A program made the translations under genes and the position numbers. Positions 1 to 7,609 of a stretch of DNA of 26,939 nucleotides are shown here, one piece after another. The notes under the pieces are model-generated. The model ran no database searches. It was not told where the DNA came from and saw nothing but the letters and a program-made list of their open reading frames with translations. How positions within the stretch are numbered: the first letter of the stretch is position 1; each line of letters starts with the position of its first letter. Origin of the DNA: Bacteroides sp. CAG:709 (lineage in GTDB: Bacteria; Bacteroidota; Bacteroidia; Bacteroidales; UBA932); assembly GCA_000434935.1 (NCBI GenBank), contig FR882185.1:77596-104534 (forward strand). The letters run 5' to 3'.

Positions 1-677
1 GCAGCCGCCGCAAATGCGCCACCCTTGTTTGGATCTAAAGTGCCGCCGTAAACGACGTGGATTTTACCATCCGAAAATTTCTTTTCAATAATGCTTTCAA
101 TTGCATATACGCCATGCACAACAAGAGATGGCTTATGAAATTTATTTGCTTTCTGATCGAGCAGTTGGGTCGGGAAAATATATTTTTCGCAAACATCAAT
201 AAATTTGTATTCGTTACGACATCTAGTCTCTGTTTGTTTGCTCACATCTTGATAAATCTCCTCTATCTCTCCAATTATCCGAATAGATTTCAGTCTACAG
301 AGTTTGAGAAATGCAGAGTCATAGCCTAAACTATGGTATACAATTATTTGCTCGTTACGCTTTATATTTGTTAGGCACCAAAAGAAGAACTGCAATTCCA
401 TCCACAACCTGTTTAAGATGCGAAGTGGAGACGACATTTTACCAAAACTGGAAAAATATCTAATACTGTTTTCTCCTACGCTCTTTACTGATGAATGTAG
501 AAAATATGGTTCAGCACTTGATGCCCTTGATATAAGATCTACACCATATCCCATCCTGTTCAGCACACTTATGATATAATCAATTTTTGTGTCTGCTGCA
601 GGGCTGTTATCCCGGCGTTTTCCTCGCTCTAAGCAGCCGTGATATGTAAAATATTTTATTCGTTTGAAATTCTTCAT
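1..677 (-). CDS. Glycosyltransferase (family 4-like), N-terminal part, runs off the left edge
   Basis: I translated the minus strand from the ATG at 677-675. The frame stays open to base 1, giving about 225 residues without a stop, so the gene is cut by the window edge. The protein begins MKNFKRIKYFTYHGCLERGK. Near the visible end it reads VVYGGTLDPNKGG, resembling the start of the C-terminal nucleotide-binding domain of GT4-type (GT-B fold) glycosyltransferases. The visible part is therefore roughly the acceptor-binding N-terminal half. It lies 14 bases downstream of the acyltransferase remnant and is probably the next gene of the polysaccharide operon, adding one sugar of the repeat unit. 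The donor sugar cannot be told. It shares the AT-rich composition of the neighbouring 3 kb. A plus-strand open frame at 57-329 is its antisense shadow. The family assignment is moderate; the coding call is firm. Confidence 0.75.
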   Translation of the reverse strand, partial: MKNFKRIKYFTYHGCLERGKRRDNSPAADTKIDYIISVLNRMGYGVDLISRASSAEPYFLHSSVKSVGENSIRYFSSFGKMSSPLRILNRLWMELQFFFWCLTNIKRNEQIIVYHSLGYDSAFLKLCRLKSIRIIGEIEEIYQDVSKQTETRCRNEYKFIDVCEKYIFPTQLLDQKANKFHKPSLVVHGVYAIESIIEKKFSDGKIHVVYGGTLDPNKGGAFAAA

Positions 678-691
678 CTATCTAAAAAAAA

Positions 692-1322
692 TCATACTCG
701 CGTTCTATTCCAATTGATACCAACCTTGACCTCTTTGGCAGGAATACCTGCGGCAATGCAGTTGGCTCGGACTGATTTTGTTACAACGGAATGACCAGCA
801 ATGACAGAGTTTTCAGCTATTGTCACGCCTTTATTAATATTCACGTTATAACCTATCCAGACATGGTTGCCTATTGTGATATCCTTTGCCGGATTTGTTC
901 TCTTACATGTTGATATATCAATGATAGAATGCGAATCAGTGGTGGCGATTCGAACATTGCTTGAAAGCATACAGTCTTTACCGATTGTGAGTTTTGTGCC
1001 ATTCTCGGCGACTGCCAGATAAGCCTCTTCAATGGATGTGCCTTTTCCTATACTGACATAGCAATCATGATTTTCAAACCATATCTGCCTTTTTTTGAAA
1101 GTCACCCCTTCTTCAATAACAAGTGTATGATTGCTACCATAAATGCTAATTTGCACATCCTTTGGAATTCTGCTATGAACATCAATTTTATTGTTTTCTC
1201 CAAGTATGATGAAGTTATTTAACCTCCGCAGAATACTGACTCCATGTATATAATTTTCCCTCCCTTATTGAGTTATACAACAGTTTTATTCTCAAAGATA
1301 TAGCATTGATTATTTTATTCAT
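692..1322 (-). pseudogene. Left-handed beta-helix (hexapeptide) O-acyltransferase, interrupted by a +1 frameshift
   Basis: The C-terminal 154 codons (692-1156) encode a hexapeptide-repeat acetyltransferase. Visible are repeated I-G-x-x-x rungs, IGNHVWIGYNVNINKGVTI, the active-site-like DSH, and the closing AGIPAK. Such enzymes usually move acetyl from acetyl-CoA to a sugar of the repeat unit. The only start in that frame is GTG at 1156, but coding-like sequence (YIHGVSILRRLNNFIILGEN) continues upstream in frame with no ATG until a TAA at 1267-1265. A second frame opens at ATG 1322-1320 (MNKIINAISLRIKLLYNSIR) and ends at TAA 1217-1215. Removing one T/A near 1252-1253 joins them as ...IREGKYIHGVSILRR, giving about 209 residues, a normal length for the family. 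The gene is therefore frameshifted, or carries an assembly error. Translation from GTG 1156 would lack the N-terminal helix and first rungs. Confidence 0.72.
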
Positions 1323-1378
1323 TTTAAATCAATTTTGGAATTGCCTTTTTTGAGTTTTCACTTTGAGCGAATCCGCCA

Positions 1379-1999
1379 CTATTCCAAATTCTCCTTCAAA
1401 AATTCAACAAGTGGCTCAAGTTCAGGTCGCGAGAAATCCCAGTAATCAGGATTGTCAAATAGCCATTGGCCGGAACCGAGCTTTTTTCTTGAGGCATTGT
1501 TCAGTCGTTGAGAACTGATATAGGTGTGGAGTTTGGCTTTGCGGTTAGGAATGATGTATCTTGGTTCTCCAGATTCGTCGCGTATTCCTGAAACGCAGGT
1601 TTCGTAATCGGCAAAACAGTCCCACCATTTGTTGTGAAGATCCTTTCTCGCTAGAGTTTTGAGTAAAACTTCGAAGTCTCCATCATCGTGATTGTTAGGA
1701 TAGAGGAAAAATGGAAAATCAATCTCGTTTTCCTGCATTTTCTCCATCGTATTACTCTTTCTTGCCTCAAATCCCCATTTTTTGTCAATGGAATCTGCGT
1801 CTAGAATGACAATCACCTTATCTCCATTATCCTGAAAGGTCCGGATCAGAGTCAAAATGCCCTGATTAAAAAGATTGTCCACGCCGTCCATGCAGATTAT
1901 GTTGTAAATTTTGTTCGGAAATTTATTCTTCAAGATGGTTTCCAAGAAACAATACTCAGAAGTTTGAGGTTTCTTCGCTTCTATAAATATCTTGTTCAT
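1379..1999 (-). CDS. TOPRIM-like protein, DUF3226-like, partner of the upstream AAA ATPase
   Basis: A 206-residue protein with the signature acidic residues of a TOPRIM fold: Glu7 in the first strand (KIFIEAKK), the DxD of VIVILDADS (Asp67, Asp69), and a GDFE motif (107-110) after a proline-rich FLYPNNHDD turn. The DDGDFEVLL segment and the Pro-x2-Lys-Ala-Lys stretch near residues 151-156 look like DUF3226 proteins, but I cannot search to confirm. TOPRIM domains bind Mg and occur in topoisomerases, primases, and the OLD, GajA and PARIS AriB nucleases. The start ATG lies one base after the TAG of the ATPase gene (TAG-G-ATG), so the two are very probably translationally coupled and act together. 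A role in polysaccharide synthesis is not apparent; a defence or stress nuclease role is inferred. Confidence 0.68.
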   Translation of the reverse strand: MNKIFIEAKKPQTSEYCFLETILKNKFPNKIYNIICMDGVDNLFNQGILTLIRTFQDNGDKVIVILDADSIDKKWGFEARKSNTMEKMQENEIDFPFFLYPNNHDDGDFEVLLKTLARKDLHNKWWDCFADYETCVSGIRDESGEPRYIIPNRKAKLHTYISSQRLNNASRKKLGSGQWLFDNPDYWDFSRPELEPLVEFLKENLE

Positions 2000-2000
2000 C

Positions 2001-3047
2001 CTACCTTACCTCGATTTCCTGGTTCAACATATAATCGATACTGTCGGTGGTGTAGCAGTATGACTTCAATTCTGCATCGGCTGTATGCTGAAGTTTGAAG
2101 AATGCTACTTTGTCACCTTCATCATGAAGAGCGGCATCACGCAATCCCTTAATTGAATCCAAATCATGGGACGTCGCAAATAGCTGGACGTTATTCTTTT
2201 TAGACGCCAACAAAATAGTTTGCCATAAAGATTTCATTACGGAATAATGGAAACCATTGCTGATTTCGTCAACCAAAACAATTCCGTCACGACATTCATA
2301 AATCGTCGTGAGGATAGAGAGAATCTTACGAGCACCGTCTCCCATTACATTGATAGGTATGCGCTTGTTCAGGCCGACATCGACGAGCACTTCATTCTGT
2401 GACAGTACTATGTCTTTTATCATCGGTTCGATAATGCGCAACGCTTCGAGAATGAACTGTTCATCCTTGTTTTTAAGAATCTCTGTCAGACTTTCTATTG
2501 AAGTGTAAAAGTCATACTTTGGTGAAAGATATCGACAAGTTAGATTCTCTTTATAATCTGAATCATATTTGACACTTTGCTCGTAATCGTTGTTTTCTAC
2601 GCCTTTATGAGAAAGGGTGATGGACGACTCGACTGGATGCCCATTTATCTTGCATTTCAACACAAGACCATACCTGTTCTTGGTATCAGTTGAAGATATG
2701 TTATTCTCGTTTCCAAGCAAGTCTATACGGCTGGCAGCTGATTCGAACAGAGAAATCATAAGCTCCCGCATTTCGTCGTTTGATGCCTTGATCTTGATTG
2801 GCCGCGAAGTGTCAAGTGTATAGAAATCCAATGCCAGGTCTGACGGCTCGAATCGCAGGTAGTTCCTCAGCAGATTGATGTTGATCGGCAGTTTCGGATT
2901 CGATAAGCCTGATATCAGAAAGATGGCGTCAAGTAGTGAAGACTTGCCGCAATTGTTCTTTCCGAAGAATATATTAACTTCTTTCAGTCCGTCTATTTTC
3001 GCGTGACTTATGCCACGAAAGTGTTCAATTTCAATGCTTTTAAACAT
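2001..3047 (-). CDS. AAA/ABC-type (OLD-like) ATPase
   Basis: A 348-residue ATPase of the RecF/OLD-like AAA_15/AAA_21 type. It begins FKSIEIEHFRGI, the typical first strand of this family. Walker A is GKNNCGKSS at residues 29-37. A signature-like MGDGARK lies at 235-241, Walker B is IVLVDE at 256-261, and the switch histidine is in ATSHD (His294). The middle region is short, so there is no long coiled coil as in SMC or Rad50. Its only close partner is the downstream TOPRIM-like gene. Such two-gene ATPase plus TOPRIM modules (for example PARIS AriA/AriB; GajA fuses both) are known phage-defence effectors. Here the module sits between capG and an acyltransferase, on the capsule strand, in AT-rich DNA. 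The ATPase assignment is firm; the defence role is inferred. Confidence 0.8.
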   Translation of the reverse strand: MFKSIEIEHFRGISHAKIDGLKEVNIFFGKNNCGKSSLLDAIFLISGLSNPKLPININLLRNYLRFEPSDLALDFYTLDTSRPIKIKASNDEMRELMISLFESAASRIDLLGNENNISSTDTKNRYGLVLKCKINGHPVESSITLSHKGVENNDYEQSVKYDSDYKENLTCRYLSPKYDFYTSIESLTEILKNKDEQFILEALRIIEPMIKDIVLSQNEVLVDVGLNKRIPINVMGDGARKILSILTTIYECRDGIVLVDEISNGFHYSVMKSLWQTILLASKKNNVQLFATSHDLDSIKGLRDAALHDEGDKVAFFKLQHTADAELKSYCYTTDSIDYMLNQEIEVR

Positions 3048-3109
3048 ATCAGACTGGATTTGTTAATGTGTTAATGTAATAAGGAGTATTCGAAATTGCA
3101 AATAAAATC

Positions 3110-4300
3110 CTAATACTTCCTCCAAACCATCTTGTTCACCACTCCCACGTAGCTCTGAATTATCTTCACGACTTTCGTGCTGACGTTTTCGTCGGTGTAG
3201 TCTGGAACAGGTGTGCCGTAGTCACCATTCTTTACTAATTCCACTGCAGTCTCCACTGACTGGAGCAGTCCATTGGTATCGATGCCTGAGAGAATGAATC
3301 CGGCTTTGTCGAGTGATTCCGGACGCTCTGTGGAGGTGCGGATGCAGATGGCAGGGAACGGATGGCCTACGCTGGTGAAGAATGAACTTTCTTCAGGGAG
3401 AGTGCCGGAGTCGCTGACCACTGCAAATGCATTCATCTGGAGGCAGTTATAGTCATGGAATCCTAGAGGTTCGTGTTGGATGACACGCGGGTCCAGCTTG
3501 AATCCACTGGATGCCAGCCTGTTGCGGCTGCGCGGATGACAGCTGTAGAGTATAGGCATGTCATATTTCTCGGCCAATTTGTTGATGGCATTGAAAAGGC
3601 TGAGGAAGTTCTTTTCCGTGTCGATGTTTTCCTCACGGTGAGCACTTAACAGGATATATTTGCCCTTCTCCAGACAGAGACGTTTGTGGACATCACTTGC
3701 CTCGATTTCGGCGAGATTGTTATGAAGTACCTCGGCCATAGGTGAACCTGTGACATAGGTGCGCTCCTTTGGAAGTCCGCAGTCGGCAAGATAGCGTCGT
3801 GCATGCTCGGAATATGCCAGATTTACATCGGAGATGATATCTACGATGCGGCGGTTGGTCTCCTCCGGAAGGCACTCGTCCTTGCAGCGATTGCCAGCCT
3901 CCATGTGGAAGATCGGGATGTGAAGACGTTTCGCGCCAATGACTGAGAGACAGCTGTTCGTGTCACCGAGAACCAGCACTGCATCCGGCTTGGTCTGGGC
4001 AAAAAGCTTGTATGAACAGTTGATGATGTTGCCGCATGTCGCGCCGAGGTCGTCACCGACTGCATCCATATAGACTTCAGGTTCAGCGAGTTTGAGGTCC
4101 CTGAAGAAGATGCCGTTCAGGTTGTAGTCATAGTTCTGGCCCGTATGTGCGAGGATGACATCGAAATATTTGCGGCATTTGGTGATGACCGCTGCCAGAC
4201 GGATAATCTCAGGGCGCGTACCTACTACGATACAGAGCTTGAGTTTGCCGTTCTCCTTCCAATGAATATCTGAATAATCGAATTTAGGTGTCTTTTCCAT
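3110..4300 (-). CDS. capG: UDP-N-acetylglucosamine 2-epimerase family, UDP-L-FucNAc-forming (CapG/FnlC)
   Basis: A 396-residue enzyme of the non-hydrolysing UDP-GlcNAc 2-epimerase family (GT-B-like fold). Visible motifs are VVGTRPEIIRL near residue 25, LGDTNS at 111-116, HMEAGNR at 132-138, and the acidic LPEETNRR region. Directly downstream of CapE and CapF, it should carry out the last step, C2 epimerisation of UDP-N-acetyl-6-deoxy-L-talosamine to UDP-L-FucNAc, in the cytoplasm. The four-base gap after capF points to one transcript. Compared with WecB-type enzymes there is an N-terminal extension of about 20 residues before the first strand, also seen in CapG-type enzymes. An ordinary WecB (ManNAc-forming) role is the alternative, but the CapE-CapF context argues for CapG. 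Confidence 0.88.
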   Translation of the reverse strand: MEKTPKFDYSDIHWKENGKLKLCIVVGTRPEIIRLAAVITKCRKYFDVILAHTGQNYDYNLNGIFFRDLKLAEPEVYMDAVGDDLGATCGNIINCSYKLFAQTKPDAVLVLGDTNSCLSVIGAKRLHIPIFHMEAGNRCKDECLPEETNRRIVDIISDVNLAYSEHARRYLADCGLPKERTYVTGSPMAEVLHNNLAEIEASDVHKRLCLEKGKYILLSAHREENIDTEKNFLSLFNAINKLAEKYDMPILYSCHPRSRNRLASSGFKLDPRVIQHEPLGFHDYNCLQMNAFAVVSDSGTLPEESSFFTSVGHPFPAICIRTSTERPESLDKAGFILSGIDTNGLLQSVETAVELVKNGDYGTPVPDYTDENVSTKVVKIIQSYVGVVNKMVWRKY

Positions 4301-4304
4301 TTCT

Positions 4305-5534
4305 TTATTTCTCCACTTTATCGAAATATGTGTCAGGTCTTTCAGGATTGAAGACTTCGTTGCAATACATTACGGTCACGAGGTCTTCAGTCTCGGAAAG
4401 ATTGATGATGTTGTGAGTGTAGCCCGGGAGCATGATGACAGACTGGATCTTGTCACCGCTTACTTCGTAGTTCAGGACTTCATCCGTACCTTCCTTGCGC
4501 ATCTGGATGAGCCCGTGGCCGGAAACCACGATGAACTGCTCCCATTTCGAGTTGTGCCAATGCTCTCCTTTCGTGATGCCAGGCTTGGAAATGTTGATAC
4601 TTACCTGACCGCAATTCAAGGTGTGGACCAGTTCTGTAAATGTACCGCGCTGATCCACGTTCATCTTCAAATCGAAAATCGCCTTTTCTTTCGGGAGGTA
4701 GCTGAGGAATGTGGACATCAGGCGATAACGCAGACCGTCTTGCGGCATTTCGATGGCAGTCGAAGGTCCTTCAGCAGAATCCGGCACAGCACGCACTGCA
4801 CGTGCACATTCATATATGGTATCAACGATTTCTCCAAGCGTAGTCTTGTGAGTAACAGGACAATAGCAATAACGTCCTTCAGCGGATGGCAGTACGTCAA
4901 GTCCCTCGAATTCGCAATGATGTTCCTGACCTTTGAGCGCGCAGATCATCTCCTCGACCAGATCGTCGATATAGAGGATTTCCATCTGTACACTTCTGTC
5001 ATTGACCTGGATAGGGAGGTCATTGGCGATATTGTTGCAGAACGTGGCGATGGCCGAATTGTAGTTCGGGCGGCACCATTTTCCGTAAAGGTTCGGGAAA
5101 CGGTAGACGAGCACCTTCGCACCGGTCTCCTTGCCGTATTCGAGGAAAAGGTCCTCGCCGGCTTTCTTGCTCCTGCCGTACTCGCTGTTTCCGAAACGTC
5201 CTGTCAATGAGGCTTGTTGCGAGCTGGAAAGCATCACGGGACAGGTATTGTGATGCTTTTTCAATGTATCGAGCAATGTGGATGCGAAACCGAAGTTGCC
5301 CTTCATGAACTCGTCATTGTCCTTCGGCCGGTTCACGCCCGCGAGGTTGAAGACGAAATCGCATTCGCCGCACCAGCTGTCCAGCTGCTCAGGAGTCGAG
5401 TCAATGTCGTATTCAAATACTTCATCGACCTGGAGGTCTCCATAGCAACGGGCCTTGCCTTCTTTTATGTTGTTCAGTTGGCAGCAAAGGTTCTTGCCCA
5501 CGAATCCTTTGGCGCCGGTAACCAGAATCTTCAT
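4305..5534 (-). CDS. capF: CapF-type reductase with C-terminal cupin (UDP-L-FucNAc pathway)
   Basis: A 409-residue two-domain protein. Residues 1 to about 280 form a short-chain dehydrogenase/reductase (SDR): NAD(P)-binding GAKGFVG at 7-13 and catalytic Tyr119-x3-Lys123 in YGRSK. Residues 290-409 form a cupin, with likely metal ligands His325, His327, Glu332 (EHWHNSKWEQF) and His374. In Staphylococcus aureus CapF the cupin epimerises C3 of the CapE product and the SDR domain reduces it with NADPH to UDP-6-deoxy-L-talosamine. That architecture is reproduced here. The start ATG overlaps the capE stop by one base (TAATG), so translation is coupled. It is somewhat longer than S. aureus CapF (about 370 residues), mainly through loops in the SDR half. 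Confidence 0.9.
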   Translation of the reverse strand: MKILVTGAKGFVGKNLCCQLNNIKEGKARCYGDLQVDEVFEYDIDSTPEQLDSWCGECDFVFNLAGVNRPKDNDEFMKGNFGFASTLLDTLKKHHNTCPVMLSSSQQASLTGRFGNSEYGRSKKAGEDLFLEYGKETGAKVLVYRFPNLYGKWCRPNYNSAIATFCNNIANDLPIQVNDRSVQMEILYIDDLVEEMICALKGQEHHCEFEGLDVLPSAEGRYCYCPVTHKTTLGEIVDTIYECARAVRAVPDSAEGPSTAIEMPQDGLRYRLMSTFLSYLPKEKAIFDLKMNVDQRGTFTELVHTLNCGQVSINISKPGITKGEHWHNSKWEQFIVVSGHGLIQMRKEGTDEVLNYEVSGDKIQSVIMLPGYTHNIINLSETEDLVTVMYCNEVFNPERPDTYFDKVEK

Positions 5535-6583
5535 TATTTCGCGAGGTTTTCAACTCCGTTCAATTCGTTCTGGATATATTCCAGAGCACCGATTTTGGCG
5601 ATTGTTTCTTCCAAGTTCAGACGGTATGTGTTGTCGGAATTGAACTCCTCTATGGTAGCACGCTTTACATTACCCTTGGTGAAGTACTGGTCGTAGTTCA
5701 GGTCGCGGTTGTCTGCCGGAACACGATAGAAGTTGCCCATATCCTCGGCTTTGGCGCATTCTTCCTTGGTAAGGAGTGTCTCGTACATCTTCTCGCCGTG
5801 ACGGATACCGATGACCTTGATGTCCTCTTTCTTGCCGCCGAAAAGGTCGCAGACAGCTTCGGCCTGTGTCTGGATGGTGCATGCCGGAGCTTTCTGAACG
5901 AGAATATCGCCATTGTGGCCATGCTCGAATGCGAAAAGTACCAGATCCACCGCCTCTTCGAGGGACATGATGAAACGTGTCATCTTAGGCTCTGTAAGAG
6001 TGATAGGGTTGCCGCTGCGGATCTGCTCGATCCATAGAGGAATCACAGAACCGCGTGAGCACATGACATTGCCATAACGTGTGCAGCAGATCTTGGTGTT
6101 GCGGGAGTTACGGCTCTTGGCTACGGCGATTTTCTCTTCGATGGCTTTGGTGATGCCCATTGCATTGATCGGATATGCTGCCTTGTCGGTAGAGAGACAG
6201 ATGACTGCTCCGACATTGTTTTCGATAGCGGCCGTGAGAACATTGTCCGTGCCTATCACGTTGGTCCTCACTGCTTCCATCGGGAAGAACTCACAGCTCG
6301 GAACCTGCTTGAGTGCGGCTGCATGGAAGATGTAATCTGTGCCTGGCATCGCCGAGCGCACGCTTTCCAGACTTCTGACGTCGCCGATGTAGAATTTTAT
6401 CTTGTGTGCAACGTCAGGGAATTGCGCCTGATACTCGTGGCGCATGTCGTCCTGTTTCTTCTCGTCGCGTGAGAAAATTCTGATCTCAGCAATGTCTGTT
6501 CTGAGAAAACGCTTCAATACTGCGTTTCCGAAACTACCGGTACCACCGGTAATCATCAATGTTTTTCCTGCAAAAATGCTCAT
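5534..6583 (-). CDS. capE: UDP-N-acetylglucosamine 4,6-dehydratase/5-epimerase (CapE/FnlA)
   Basis: A 349-residue soluble SDR enzyme starting the UDP-L-FucNAc pathway. It converts UDP-GlcNAc to a 4-keto-6-deoxy sugar with inversion at C5. The cofactor motif is GGTGSFG (residues 13-19), and STDKAAYP at 131-138 is followed by NAMGITK, where Met142 replaces the usual catalytic Tyr before Lys146. This Met-x3-Lys variant is typical of the CapE/FlaA1/WbpM group. Length fits the short soluble class, unlike the 639-residue membrane homologue in the same operon. It is followed without a gap by capF and preceded by a 27-base AT-rich spacer after the glycosyltransferase gene. Confidence 0.9.
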   Translation of the reverse strand: MSIFAGKTLMITGGTGSFGNAVLKRFLRTDIAEIRIFSRDEKKQDDMRHEYQAQFPDVAHKIKFYIGDVRSLESVRSAMPGTDYIFHAAALKQVPSCEFFPMEAVRTNVIGTDNVLTAAIENNVGAVICLSTDKAAYPINAMGITKAIEEKIAVAKSRNSRNTKICCTRYGNVMCSRGSVIPLWIEQIRSGNPITLTEPKMTRFIMSLEEAVDLVLFAFEHGHNGDILVQKAPACTIQTQAEAVCDLFGGKKEDIKVIGIRHGEKMYETLLTKEECAKAEDMGNFYRVPADNRDLNYDQYFTKGNVKRATIEEFNSDNTYRLNLEETIAKIGALEYIQNELNGVENLAK

Positions 6584-6610
6584 GATATGTTAAATTTAAA
6601 CTATTATTTA

Positions 6611-7609
6611 TTATTCTTCTTGAATTCTCTTCACCCACCCCCGCAACCGCTCATACTGCAGCGGAGTGATGCCTAAGAGGCAGAGGAGAGACTTGAGGCG
6701 GTCGTGGGCCGGGGCCTCGGGGTCGGTCAGTACGGACCATTCGCAGCCTTGGTAGGTTTGGCGCCAGAGCTTGCGGTATTTCCTTTCGGACAGCAGTGGG
6801 GTCAGGGGGCGCTTGGCATTGAACTCCAGATACCTGAAACCTTTGCGGAGGCTGTCATTGACCGGCTTGCCGGAATAGAAACTCCTGACTATCTCGACAT
6901 TGCGGCAGATCTGACGGAATCTGGAGAGGCAGCTCTCTTCGGTCTGGACCTTCGTCATGGACGTCGGATTCTGGTAGTAATGATAGCATACGTCGTGGTT
7001 GTATGATATCGACTTGCAATGATACAGAAGCTGGAGCGACAGGCACATGTCTTCACCCATTCCGTCGGTCGGGTAGATTATGTCGCTGTGGCGGTAAACA
7101 TCACTCCTTATAAGTTTGTTGCACAATGACCACCACATCTTTCCGTGTATCATATCTGCCAGACACTCAGCGGTTTCCGTGCGGTTTCCTGTGAGGGCCT
7201 CCTTTATCGTCCTCTCTCCGTCGGTATATTTGCAGACGAACGCGACCATGTCCGAACCTTGGGCCGCGGCCTGGTCGTAGAGCGTCCCGTAAAGATTCGT
7301 GTCCACCCAATCATCGCTGTCGCAATGCGCTATATATTCGCCGCTTGCAGCCTTCAGCCCTGTCTGACGCGCATGGACAAGCCCCTCATTCTTCTCATGG
7401 CGGATTATCTTGACCTGTTCCTGCCTGGCCGGATACGAAGCAAGCACGCTGTTGAGGACGGAAATCGAACCGTCCGGGGTGCAATCGTCCACGAAAATGT
7501 ATTCGATGTCTTCCAATGTCTGTTCGAACAAGCTTCTGACGCACCTTCCGATATGTTTTTCGACTCCATATACCGGGACGATGACAGAAACCTTAGGCGT
7601 TTTCTTCAT
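6611..7609 (-). CDS. Family 2 glycosyltransferase
   Basis: A GT-A fold family 2 glycosyltransferase of about 332 residues. It opens with VSVIVPVYGVEKHIGRCV and carries FVDDCTPDGS for nucleotide binding. The metal-binding DSDD lies near residues 97-100, and a YHYYQNPTSMT segment typical of capsule GT2 enzymes follows. I chose the ATG at 7609-7607 because it overlaps the TGA of the upstream gene as ATGA, a classic coupled start. An ATG two codons further upstream (7615) is also possible. It should add one sugar to the lipid-linked repeat unit on the cytoplasmic face. Donor and acceptor cannot be deduced. The C-terminal ~60 residues are Arg/Trp/Leu-rich and may be membrane-associated. Confidence 0.85.
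   Translation of the reverse strand: MKKTPKVSVIVPVYGVEKHIGRCVRSLFEQTLEDIEYIFVDDCTPDGSISVLNSVLASYPARQEQVKIIRHEKNEGLVHARQTGLKAASGEYIAHCDSDDWVDTNLYGTLYDQAAAQGSDMVAFVCKYTDGERTIKEALTGNRTETAECLADMIHGKMWWSLCNKLIRSDVYRHSDIIYPTDGMGEDMCLSLQLLYHCKSISYNHDVCYHYYQNPTSMTKVQTEESCLSRFRQICRNVEIVRSFYSGKPVNDSLRKGFRYLEFNAKRPLTPLLSERKYRKLWRQTYQGCEWSVLTDPEAPAHDRLKSLLCLLGITPLQYERLRGWVKRIQEE

Noticed and set aside
57..329. Plus-strand 90-codon open frame near the left edge
   Set aside because: The minus strand here is one continuous coding frame from 677 to the window edge with glycosyltransferase-like sequence; the plus frame is its shadow.
3061..3077. TGTTAATG direct repeat in the capG-ATPase gap
   Set aside because: Only two short adjacent copies in AT-rich DNA; no promoter box or stem is associated with it.
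4413..5210. 265-codon plus-strand frame antisense to capF
   Set aside because: It lies opposite a gene with clear catalytic motifs and shows no recognisable family features of its own.
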